Shown here piece by piece: positions 1 to 6,683 of a stretch of 8,309 nt of DNA (positions are counted from its first letter, which is position 1; every line of letters starts with the position of its first letter). The stretch is taken from positions 1-8,309 of the forward strand of contig CAIZNF010000178.1 in the NCBI GenBank assembly GCA_903934275.1, read 5' to 3'. A model generated the notes under the pieces. That model ran no database searches, was not told the DNA's origin, and was given only the letters and a program-made list of their open reading frames with translations. The position numbers were made by a program, and so were the translations under genes. This DNA is from an uncultured Nitrosomonadales bacterium. Lineage in GTDB: Bacteria; Pseudomonadota; Gammaproteobacteria; Burkholderiales; Gallionellaceae.

Positions 1-86
1 CCCTCTCCCACTGAGGGGAGAGGGGAGTTTGTTGGTTGCCCCTCTCCCTTGGAGGGGAGAGGGTGGAGCGCAGCGGAGGGAGAGGG
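1..86. repeat. CCCTCTCCC/GGGAGAGGG palindromic repeat cluster inside a coding frame
   Basis: Two short hairpins stand side by side. Arms 1-9 and 16-24 are a perfect 9-bp pair around a short loop, and arms 39-48 and 54-63 are a perfect 10-bp pair around a 5-base loop. A further half-unit, GGAGGGAGAGGG, lies at 75-86. This type of sequence is a well-known dispersed palindromic repeat in many proteobacteria, usually found between genes. Here it overlaps the 3' part of the visible hydroxyacyl-CoA dehydrogenase frame and is read through without a stop, adding a Pro/Ser/Gly-rich stretch. It may extend left of the window. Confidence 0.85.
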
Positions 87-1400
87 TGCATAAGAACCCA
101 GTGGAGTGTGAACACCGGTGCGGCTTGGTTCGGTTGCCCATTTCGGCAGCGCGGCATCGGACATGGTCTTGCCCTGCGCGCGCTCGTCTTCGATCCAGCC
201 GACGATCTTCTGCCAGCCCGCCGCCTGCCAGATTTCAAACGGTCCGCTGTCCCAGCCGAAACCCCAGCGCACGGCAAGATCCAGATCGCGCGCGTTCTCG
301 GCGATGTGCTCCAGTTGCAGTGCGCAATAATGGAATACGTCGCGGAATGTCGCCCATAAAAATTGCGCCTGCGGGTGTTGGTTGCCGCGCAGCCCGGCGA
401 GTTTTTTCGCCCAGTCGCGTTCGCGCAGGATGTCTTTTACGCCATCGTCGATCTTGCTGTCGGAGAGGCGATATTCTTTGGAATGTATATCCAGTACATG
501 AATTTCTTTGCCAATCTTCTGGTAGATGCCGCGCTTGGATTTCTGCCCCAACGCGCCCTGATCCACCAGATAACCGAACCAGCCCGGCAATTCAAAATGC
601 TTGTGCCACGGGTCATCTGTCAGATTTTCGCGCATGGTGTTGACCACATGGGCGAACACGTCCAGCCCGACCACATCCAGCGTGCGGAAGGTGGCGCTCT
701 TAGGGCGGCCGAGATAGCGCCCGGTGAGCGCATCCACGGTATCGAAGCCGAGGTTATATGCCGCCGCATGATGCTTGGTCGCCAGCATGGAAAATACGCC
801 GATGCGGTTGGCGATGAAGTTCGGGGTGTCCTTGGCGCGCACCACGCCTTTGCCTAATGTGGACACGAGGAATTCTTCGAGATTATCGAGCAGCGCTGCC
901 TCTGTGCCGACGCAGTGAATAAGTTCGACCAGATGCATGTAGCGCGGCGGATTGAAGAAGTGGATGCCGCAGAAGCGGTGGCGCAGATGCTCGGGAAACG
1001 CCTCGGCCAGCTTGTTGATTGACAGGCCGGAGGTGTTGCTGGCGAAGATGGTTTGCTCGCCGAGATACGGTGCAACCTTGCGGTACAGGTCGGATTTCCA
1101 GTCCATGCGTTCGGCAATGGCCTCTATGACCAGATCGCAATCGCGCAGCAGGTCGAGATGCTGGTCGTAATTGGCCGACTGGATGAAGGTGATTTTTGCA
1201 GGGCTGGAGACAGGTGCGGGGTCGAGCTTTTTCAAGCCTTCCAGCGCCTTGTTGACGACGCCGTTTGGCTCGCCTTCGCGCGCGGGCAAATCGAACAGGA
1301 TGGTCGGCATGTTGGCGTTGAGCATGTGTGCGGCGATCTGCGCGCCCATCACCCCCGCGCCCAACACCGCCACTTTGCGTACCTGAAAATTTGCACTCAT
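1..1400 (-). CDS. 3-hydroxyacyl-CoA dehydrogenase, FadN-like, 3' end outside window
   Basis: This is a beta-oxidation enzyme that oxidises (S)-3-hydroxyacyl-CoA to 3-oxoacyl-CoA with NAD+ in the cytoplasm. The frame reads from ATG at 1400 to the left edge with no stop, giving 466 visible codons. The start is preceded by AGGGG about six bases upstream. The N-terminal Rossmann fold shows GAGVMG at residues 14-19. The dehydrogenase signature GIHFFNPP is at 145-152, with the likely catalytic His147 and Glu159 twelve residues apart, as in the family. DTPNFIANR at 191-199 begins the C-terminal dehydrogenase domain, which continues to about residue 425. The segment GVHTPLGSYAP (429-439) resembles the linker that in FadN-type proteins of about 800 residues leads to a C-terminal enoyl-CoA hydratase domain. 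Here the linker passes directly into repeat-encoded sequence (residues about 440-466), so an intact hydratase domain cannot be confirmed. It is the last gene of the probable synthetase-thioesterase-dehydrogenase unit. Confidence 0.92.
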   Translation of the reverse strand, partial: MSANFQVRKVAVLGAGVMGAQIAAHMLNANMPTILFDLPAREGEPNGVVNKALEGLKKLDPAPVSSPAKITFIQSANYDQHLDLLRDCDLVIEAIAERMDWKSDLYRKVAPYLGEQTIFASNTSGLSINKLAEAFPEHLRHRFCGIHFFNPPRYMHLVELIHCVGTEAALLDNLEEFLVSTLGKGVVRAKDTPNFIANRIGVFSMLATKHHAAAYNLGFDTVDALTGRYLGRPKSATFRTLDVVGLDVFAHVVNTMRENLTDDPWHKHFELPGWFGYLVDQGALGQKSKRGIYQKIGKEIHVLDIHSKEYRLSDSKIDDGVKDILRERDWAKKLAGLRGNQHPQAQFLWATFRDVFHYCALQLEHIAENARDLDLAVRWGFGWDSGPFEIWQAAGWQKIVGWIEDERAQGKTMSDAALPKWATEPSRTGVHTPLGSYAPSPSAALHPLPSKGEGQPTNSPLPSVGE

Positions 1401-1426
1401 ATCATCCCCTGATAGCGTTACTACAA

Positions 1427-1500
1427 ACCCCCTCCATCTCCCCCTTGTCAGGGGGAGAGTCAAATCACCTCCCCTGATAAGGGGAGGCCGGGAGGGGTTG
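1427..1500. repeat. Double-hairpin repeat between thioesterase and dehydrogenase genes
   Basis: Two adjacent perfect 8-bp hairpins are visible: TCTCCCCC (1437-1444) with GGGGGAGA (1451-1458) around a 6-base loop, and CCTCCCCT (1468-1475) with AGGGGAGG (1480-1487) around the loop GATA. The outer flanks AACCCCCTCC and GGGAGGGGTT also pair imperfectly, so the whole block could fold as one cruciform. It is related in style to the CCCTCTCCC cluster at the left edge but is not the same sequence. There is no T-run after the hairpins on either strand, so an intrinsic terminator is unlikely. The rest of the 135-base gap (1401-1535) shows only the ribosome binding site of the downstream gene. Confidence 0.8.
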
Positions 1501-1535
1501 AGGTTGTGGTCTACGTTGTTTCACATCAATCCGGC

Positions 1536-1940
1536 CTACAAATCCGGCACGACGCGCGGCTTGCGATCATCGCTCACCGCGACATAGGTCAGCGTCGCCT
1601 CGGTGACTTTCACGCAAGTCCGCCATTGCGGATCGCGCTGCGCATAGACCTCTACATTAACGGTAATTGAAGTGCGCCCAACTTTTACAATTTGCGTATA
1701 AAAACTCACCATGTCGCCCATGAACAGCGGCTGTTTGAAGATGAAGGAGTTCACCGCTACTGTCACCACCCGTCCCTTGGCGCGGTGCAGTGCCGGGATA
1801 CTGCCTGCAATATCGACTTGCCCCATGATCCAGCCGCCGAACACGTCGCCGGTATAGTTGCAGTCGGAGGGCATGGCAACCACGCGCAGCGTCGGTTCGC
1901 GCTGCGGCAGGGTGGTGGTTTGCGGCTGATTTTCACTCAT
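1536..1940 (-). CDS. yciA: Acyl-CoA thioesterase, YciA family
   Basis: This 134-residue single hotdog-fold protein hydrolyses acyl-CoA thioesters to free acid and CoA; family members act as oligomers in the cytoplasm. The diagnostic segment is NYTGDVFGGWIMGQVDIAG (residues 28-46), matching the N-x-x-GD-x-FGGW-x-M motif of YciA, in which the Asp (Asp32 here) is the catalytic residue. GRVVTVAVNSFIF (56-68) and the KVTEATLTYVAV strand (111-122) are also typical, and the length fits the family. The ATG at 1940 has AGAGG about six bases upstream, and the stop is TAG. It lies downstream of the acyl-CoA synthetase and upstream of the dehydrogenase on the same strand, which suggests a role in balancing CoA pools during fatty-acid breakdown. 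That role is inferred from context; the chain-length preference cannot be read from the sequence. Confidence 0.92.
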   Translation of the reverse strand: MSENQPQTTTLPQREPTLRVVAMPSDCNYTGDVFGGWIMGQVDIAGSIPALHRAKGRVVTVAVNSFIFKQPLFMGDMVSFYTQIVKVGRTSITVNVEVYAQRDPQWRTCVKVTEATLTYVAVSDDRKPRVVPDL

Positions 1941-1963
1941 GAGAACCTCTAATAAATTCAGTA

Positions 1964-2052
1964 CGTAGGTTGGACAAAGCGTAGCGTGCCCAACATTAAA
2001 CCAGCAATAGCGCCTTTATTTGTTGGGCACGCTACGCTTTGCCCAACCTACG
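1964..2052. repeat. Inverted pair of 32-bp GTAGGTTGGGC-type units (MITE-like hairpin)
   Basis: The left arm at 1964-1995 begins CGTAGGTTGGACAAAGCG, and the right arm at 2021-2052 is its reverse complement at 31 of 32 positions (A at 1974 against C at 2042). The spacer of 25 bases is AT-rich. The element fills most of the gap between the synthetase stop (2059) and the thioesterase start (1940), beginning 6 bases after the stop codon. As RNA it would form a very stable hairpin, but no T-run follows it on the minus strand, so processing or 3'-end protection is more plausible than classical termination. The same unit recurs at 8112-8142 and 8294-8309. No transposase is encoded within it. Confidence 0.93.
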
Positions 2053-2058
2053 AAAAAA

Positions 2059-3858
2059 CTAATGCCTATCGTAGAGCTGCTTGATTTGCGCCGCGAACCG
2101 CTCCGCCACCTTGTCACGCTTGAGTTTCAGTGTGGGCGTAATCAGGCCGTTTTCGGTTGTCCATGGCTCTTGCAGAAGCAAGACACGACGCACATGCGCA
2201 TAACCTGGAAAGCCGCGTAAATCGAGCGCGATACGTTTCAATATCTTGCCTTCCACGCGGCTGTCCATCAATGCTTCCGGCATATCGGCACGCACACCGA
2301 CTTCCCTGGCGAAGTTTTTCCACGCATCCGCGTTGACCACAGCAAGTGCCACTAGGTAAGGATGCGCTTCGCCAATGATCATTACCTGATCGAACAAGGG
2401 ATCGTTCAGAATCGCCAGCTCCATGTCATTTGGGGAGATTTTTTCGCCATTCGACATGACGATAATTTCCTTGATTCGGCCGGTAATGTAGATGTGCCCG
2501 GTTTCGCTGATGCGCACCACATCACCTGTGTTCAGCCAGCCTTCCGCATCTATGATGGCCTTCGTCGCCTCTGGGTTATTCCAATAGCCCAGCATCACAT
2601 TCGGCCCTTTTACCAGCAGCGCGTTCTGCTCGCCAAATTTCACCTGAACATCGCAAATAGGCTGGCCGACGCTATCTGGAAAATTATTATCAGGGTGATT
2701 GCCGCTGATTACCGGGCTGGTCTCGGTCAGCCCGTAACCCTGTATCACGGGCAGCCCCAGCCCGATGAACACCCGCGAAATTTCCGGCGATAGCGCCGCG
2801 CCGCCGCTGAGGGCAACACGCAACCGCCCGCCAAGATGATTGATGATTTTTTGCGCAACCAGCTTTTGCAACAGCGGCCAGAGCAGGAATGACATTTGCC
2901 ATGTGCCGCGCCCCTGCTGATGCAGGAAGCGCGCCCAGCCAATTTCCACGGCGAGATTGAACAGCTTGCGCTTCAACGGCGAGCCCTCTTCCAGCTTGGT
3001 GCTTATCGCGCCATAGATGCGTTCGTAAATGCGTGGAACTGAAATCAGAATGGTGGGACGGATGATGTGCATGTCCCCGGATATCTGCGCGACGGAGCGC
3101 GCGAAAGCGATCTTCGCGCCAGCCATCACCGACAGGTAATAACCCACCGTGCGTTCGAAAGTGTGCGACAGCGGCAGAAAGGATAAAAATATATCATTTT
3201 CGGTAACTGGAAAAAAACCCAAACATGAGTGCGCGTTAATTAGCATATTGGCGTGGCTCAACATTACACCTTTTGGTTTGCCTGTGGTGCCGGAGGTGTA
3301 AATGATGCTGGCCAGTTCGTTCATTTGGCAGGGCTGTGCGGGCTGTAACTGCGCTGTCTTTGGCAAGAACTCCGCCATGGATTCCAGGCTCGCCTCTTCG
3401 CTGTCGCGCACAGTGTCGATGCTCACGAAACACTTCACACCGCCAAGCTGATCGCGCACCGTACGCAAGGCCTGCCATTGTTCATCGGTTTCAAACAACA
3501 ACACTTTTACATCGGCATCGTTGACGATGTAGGCAACATTGTCCGGCCTATCCACGGTGTACAGCGGCACCACCACCAATCCCAGCGACATCGCAGCCTG
3601 ATCGAACATCATCCAATAAGGACAGTTGCGCAGCATAATTGCCACGCGGTCGCCGCGCTGCAATTGCAAATCGGCCAGCGCCGCCTGCCAGCGCGCTATC
3701 TCGCCGAGCATCTCCTTCCAGGTGATGTCGCGCCACGCATTCTGCTGAAAATAGTGGTAGGCGATTTTGTCCGGCGAGCGGCGCGCGCGCTCCACGAACA
3801 ACCCGTGCAAAGTACCCGCCTGCTGCGGCGTGATTACATCATCTTGCAATGCATTCAT
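2059..3858 (-). CDS. Long-chain acyl-CoA synthetase (AMP-forming fatty acid--CoA ligase)
   Basis: This enzyme activates fatty acids with ATP and CoA through an acyl-adenylate, the entry step of beta-oxidation; it is probably cytoplasmic or loosely membrane-bound. It is 599 residues, normal for the long-chain synthetase branch (FadD15/Faa1 type) of the ANL superfamily. Visible motifs are the P-loop YTSGTTGKPKG at 187-197, the adenine-binding GYGLTET at 374-380, LNTGD at 442-446, GRIKEIIVMSNGEKISP at 460-476 for the domain hinge, and PTLKLKR near the C-terminus (575-581), which should carry the catalytic lysine. The ATG at 3858 follows AAGGA with suitable spacing, and the stop is TAG. It is the first gene of a probable three-gene unit with the thioesterase and dehydrogenase, separated from fadE by a terminator. 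I give no gene symbol because fadD and fadD15-like naming cannot be separated here. Confidence 0.94.
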   Translation of the reverse strand: MNALQDDVITPQQAGTLHGLFVERARRSPDKIAYHYFQQNAWRDITWKEMLGEIARWQAALADLQLQRGDRVAIMLRNCPYWMMFDQAAMSLGLVVVPLYTVDRPDNVAYIVNDADVKVLLFETDEQWQALRTVRDQLGGVKCFVSIDTVRDSEEASLESMAEFLPKTAQLQPAQPCQMNELASIIYTSGTTGKPKGVMLSHANMLINAHSCLGFFPVTENDIFLSFLPLSHTFERTVGYYLSVMAGAKIAFARSVAQISGDMHIIRPTILISVPRIYERIYGAISTKLEEGSPLKRKLFNLAVEIGWARFLHQQGRGTWQMSFLLWPLLQKLVAQKIINHLGGRLRVALSGGAALSPEISRVFIGLGLPVIQGYGLTETSPVISGNHPDNNFPDSVGQPICDVQVKFGEQNALLVKGPNVMLGYWNNPEATKAIIDAEGWLNTGDVVRISETGHIYITGRIKEIIVMSNGEKISPNDMELAILNDPLFDQVMIIGEAHPYLVALAVVNADAWKNFAREVGVRADMPEALMDSRVEGKILKRIALDLRGFPGYAHVRRVLLLQEPWTTENGLITPTLKLKRDKVAERFAAQIKQLYDRH

Positions 3859-3895
3859 CTTTTTTCCTTAAAGCTAACCGAGAACAGACTCAAAA

Positions 3896-4000
3896 ACACC
3901 ACGTCCGCAGATTACGCAGATTTCACAGATTATTTTGCGAAACGAAATAAGGCGGCGTTTCCACGGTTTTTAATCTGTGTGAATCTGCATAATCTGGTGT
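3896..4000. repeat. Inverted repeat built of CAGATT 9-mers
   Basis: The left arm has three contiguous 9-base near-copies at 3906-3932: CGCAGATTA, CGCAGATTT, CACAGATTA. The right arm at 3971-4000, read as its complement, carries ACCAGATTA, TGCAGATTC and CACAGATTA with one extra base. Both outer ends share ACACCA. The left arm has an additional 8 bases (3902-3909). The spacer at 3933-3970 is about 38 bases. This resembles a dispersed palindromic repeat known from many bacterial genomes. It sits in the leader region of the acyl-CoA synthetase gene, downstream of the fadE terminator, and would be in the 5' untranslated RNA if the promoter lies beyond it. Confidence 0.8.
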
Positions 4001-4027
4001 AACTACTAGCCATTCGACTAGGCTGTC

Positions 4028-4051
4028 AAAAAACGCCAGCCAAGTCGCTGG
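4028..4051 (-). terminator. Rho-independent terminator after fadE
   Basis: Read on the minus strand, CCAGC-GACTTG-GCTGG forms a 5-bp GC-rich stem with a 6-base loop (4036-4051), followed by CG and a run of six T (4033-4028). It begins 26 bases past the fadE stop codon, as expected for an intrinsic terminator. The stem is short, so efficiency may be partial. It suggests that fadE and the synthetase gene are separate transcription units. Confidence 0.65.
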
Positions 4052-4077
4052 TTATGCGGATAAAAAATTTGCCTTCA

Positions 4078-6507
4078 TCAATGACCTGCCCGCAACTGTT
4101 CCGGCGAAAAGTCGTCCACCATGATGACCTTGCGGCGCAGCGCGTAATCCCGTTCCAGTTGCACCGCCTGTTCTGCGGTGATGATTCCCAAGTCGCGCGC
4201 CTCGGTGATACGCAGCAATTCTTCCAGCGCTTTCAACGTGCCTGCCCTGTACGCCATTTCCACTTCGGCCTGCAACGGTTCACACAGCAGCGTGCTATGC
4301 AGCGCGGCCTCCAGTGCGCCCACCGCATCTTTTTCGTCATCAGATATATACATCCCGGCGGTCAGGCGGTCGCGCGCCGGGCCCGGCTGCATCAGTAAAG
4401 TGGCAATCTCATGCCCAAGATGGTCAAAAGGCGGCGATAAATGCCGCCCCAGTGGAAAAATTAGCACACCCATCAACCGGCGCGCCAATGCGCCCGGAAA
4501 ATTTTGTATCAAGCCGTCAAAAGCTTGCTGGATTCTGTAAAGCGCATCCTGTATCGCCCAGTGCAGCAACGGCAAATCTTCGGCGGGGCGATCATCATCT
4601 TCAAAGCGTTTCAGCGTCGCAGAGCATAGATACATCAGGCTCAGCACATCGCCCAAACGCGCGGAAATTTTCTCGCGTCGCTTCAGCGATCCACCCAATA
4701 CCGCCATCGCCACATCCGCACTCAATGCGAACGCAGTGGAAAAACGCGTCAATTGCTGGTAGTAGCGGTAAGTCTCGTCATCCGGCACAGTAATGCCGTG
4801 CCCGTTGGTCAAGCCAAATACGAAGCTGCGCGCCGCGTTGCTCAAAGCAAAACTGATGTGCCCGAACAGCGCTTCGTCAAATTGACGCAGAGCGCGCTGA
4901 TAATCCTGGTCATGCACCGCCACAATTTCTTTCAGCACATAGGGATGGGAACGAATCGCGCCCTGCCCGAAGATAATCATGGTGCGCGTCAAAATATTCG
5001 CACCTTCCACGGTGATGCCGATCGGCGTTTGCTGGTAGTCGCGCGCCAGATAATTATCCGGGCCGAGACAAATACCTTTGCCGCCATGCACGTCCATCGC
5101 GTCATTGATGACGGTGCGCCCACGCTCGGTGGCGTGATATTTGATGATGGCTGAAATCACCGATGGCTTCTCGCCCATATCCAATGCTAATGCGGTGAAC
5201 TGGCGCGCCGCATCAATCATGTAGGTATGCGCACCAATACGTGCCAGCGGCTCTTCGATACCTTCGAACTTGCCAATAGGCAAATGAAATTGCTTGCGAA
5301 CCCGCGCGTAGGCACCGCTGGTGCGAGCCGCCATCTTCATGCCGCCGATGCTGCTGGCGGGCAACGAGATCGAACGCCCCGCCGCGAGGCATTCCATCAA
5401 CATGCGCCAACCCTGCCCTATGTGCGATATGCCCCCGATGATAAAATCCATCGGGATAAACACATCCTTTCCTTGCGTCGGGCCATTCATGAAAGCGGAG
5501 TTCAGCGGGAAGTGGCGGCGACCGATCCGCACCCCCGGTGTTTCGACTGGAATCAACGCGAGCGTGATGCCGCGATTGACTTCCCCATCCAATAATCGAT
5601 CCGGGTCATACAACTTGAATGCCAGGCCGAGCAGCGTCGCCACCGGGGCCAACGTGATGTAACGTTTTTCCCAAGTCACGCGGATGCCCAACACATTTTT
5701 CTTCCCTGCGAACTCGCCGTAGCAGACCTCGCCATGATCGGGGATCGCTCCGGCATCCGATCCGGCGAACGGACCGGTCAGGGCGAAACACGGGACGTCC
5801 ACACCATATGCCAAACGGCGCAAATATTTTTCCTTTTGCTCATCTGTGCCATAGTGCAACAATAATTCGGCAGGACCCAGGGAATTCGGCACCATCACTG
5901 TTACAGCCGCCGTGCCGCTGCGCGAAGCCACCTTGCTCACCACCGCCGAATGCGCTTGTGCCGAAAACTCCAAGCCGCCGTATTGCTTGGGAATAATCAT
6001 GCCGAAAAAGCCTTTGATCTTGATGAACTGCCAAACTTCCGGAGGCAAATCGACACGATTATGGGTAATGTCCCAATCGTCCAGCATGGCGCACAACTGC
6101 TCCACTTCGTTATCAAGAAAAGCTTGCTCCGCGTCGCTCAATCCACACTTGGGGAAAGCCAGCAATTTGTTCCAATCCGGATTACCGCTAAACAGATCGC
6201 CATCCCACCACACCGTACCGGCATCAATCGCCTCCTGTTCGGTAGCAGAAATCTGCGGCAGGATTTTACGGAAAATTTTTAGCACCACACTGCTGACCAC
6301 TACACGGCGCACCGGAGGGACGCTGAACAACACGACAAACAATAATAACGCGACACCAATAACCAGCAATACAGAATCGGAAAAGCTTGCCTGAATCGCA
6401 ACCGCCGCCACAATCACGATCATCGCCAGCACCCAACTGACGACAGAAGCACGGAAAAACGCAAGCACAACAAACATCGCCAGTGCCACCAAAATGGTTA
6501 ACGCCAT
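4078..6507 (-). CDS. fadE: Acyl-CoA dehydrogenase FadE
   Basis: This FAD-dependent enzyme carries out the first oxidation of beta-oxidation, acyl-CoA to trans-2-enoyl-CoA. The product is about 809 residues and resembles E. coli FadE (814) along its whole length. It opens with about 65 hydrophobic residues forming two or three membrane segments, which would place it at the inner membrane. Then come EAIDAGTVWWDGDLFSGNPDW (near residue 95), the acyl-CoA dehydrogenase segment CFALTGPFAGSDAGAIPD (near 243), RHFPLNSAFMNGPTQGKDVF (near 335), and ITVEGANILTR near 501. The Glu of VEGAN aligns with the catalytic base of medium-chain acyl-CoA dehydrogenases. The FadE-specific C-terminal domain includes AVLGGSLKRREKISARLGD and ends VDDFSPEQL. 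I chose ATG at 6507: a GTG three codons upstream (6516) would leave only one base after the AGGGAG ribosome site, whereas ATG leaves about ten. A TAGAAT -10-like hexamer lies at 6532-6537 without a good -35. Confidence 0.95.
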   Translation of the reverse strand: MALTILVALAMFVVLAFFRASVVSWVLAMIVIVAAVAIQASFSDSVLLVIGVALLLFVVLFSVPPVRRVVVSSVVLKIFRKILPQISATEQEAIDAGTVWWDGDLFSGNPDWNKLLAFPKCGLSDAEQAFLDNEVEQLCAMLDDWDITHNRVDLPPEVWQFIKIKGFFGMIIPKQYGGLEFSAQAHSAVVSKVASRSGTAAVTVMVPNSLGPAELLLHYGTDEQKEKYLRRLAYGVDVPCFALTGPFAGSDAGAIPDHGEVCYGEFAGKKNVLGIRVTWEKRYITLAPVATLLGLAFKLYDPDRLLDGEVNRGITLALIPVETPGVRIGRRHFPLNSAFMNGPTQGKDVFIPMDFIIGGISHIGQGWRMLMECLAAGRSISLPASSIGGMKMAARTSGAYARVRKQFHLPIGKFEGIEEPLARIGAHTYMIDAARQFTALALDMGEKPSVISAIIKYHATERGRTVINDAMDVHGGKGICLGPDNYLARDYQQTPIGITVEGANILTRTMIIFGQGAIRSHPYVLKEIVAVHDQDYQRALRQFDEALFGHISFALSNAARSFVFGLTNGHGITVPDDETYRYYQQLTRFSTAFALSADVAMAVLGGSLKRREKISARLGDVLSLMYLCSATLKRFEDDDRPAEDLPLLHWAIQDALYRIQQAFDGLIQNFPGALARRLMGVLIFPLGRHLSPPFDHLGHEIATLLMQPGPARDRLTAGMYISDDEKDAVGALEAALHSTLLCEPLQAEVEMAYRAGTLKALEELLRITEARDLGIITAEQAVQLERDYALRRKVIMVDDFSPEQLRAGH

Positions 6508-6683
6508 AACTACCACTCTCCCTGATTTGTTATTCTAATTTGCGTTACCAACAATAATTCGCGGGGTTGGGTTCTACGCACTCTACGGTGATTGCGAATT
6601 AAAATTAGCCAGCCATGCGCCCGCACTTTAACGCGAGACGACGGACTGCACAACCGAGTAATTTGGCACGGCGCGCCGCATCC
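6508..6683. other. Intergenic region between radA and fadE
   Basis: This 176-base gap contains the fadE ribosome binding site (AGGGAG at 6518-6523 on the minus strand) and a -10-like TAGAAT (6532-6537, minus strand). A 7-bp inverted repeat, AATTCGC (6556-6562) and GCGAATT (6594-6600), is separated by 31 bases. I see no convincing terminator for radA, no RNA gene and no palindromic repeat of the dispersed families. The inverted repeat could be an operator for a fatty-acid regulator, but it matches no operator that I recognise. Confidence 0.4.

Noticed and set aside
29..857. Plus-strand open frames opposite the dehydrogenase gene
   Set aside because: The minus strand encodes a convincing hydroxyacyl-CoA dehydrogenase here, and the plus-strand products are Arg- and Pro-rich without motifs.
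1427..1500. Possible intrinsic terminator after the thioesterase gene
   Set aside because: The hairpins are strong but no T-run follows on either strand, and the sequence fits a dispersed palindromic repeat better.
3906..4000. CRISPR-like or iteron array suggested by repeated CAGATT units
   Set aside because: Units are only 9 bases, contiguous without unique spacers, and inverted between arms; there are no cas genes and no replication initiator gene nearby.
3478..4002. Plus-strand frame of 174 codons running from the synthetase gene into the intergenic repeat
   Set aside because: It is a shadow of the synthetase over most of its length and its C-terminus is made of the CAGATT repeat; no independent coding evidence.
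6505..6516. GTG at 6516 as the fadE start
   Set aside because: It would lie one base from the AGGGAG ribosome site; the ATG at 6507 has workable spacing and costs only three residues.
6556..6600. AATTCGC/GCGAATT inverted repeat upstream of fadE as a regulator operator
   Set aside because: Only 7 bp per arm with a 31-base spacer, which is easily found by chance, and it does not match a fatty-acid regulator site that I can recognise.
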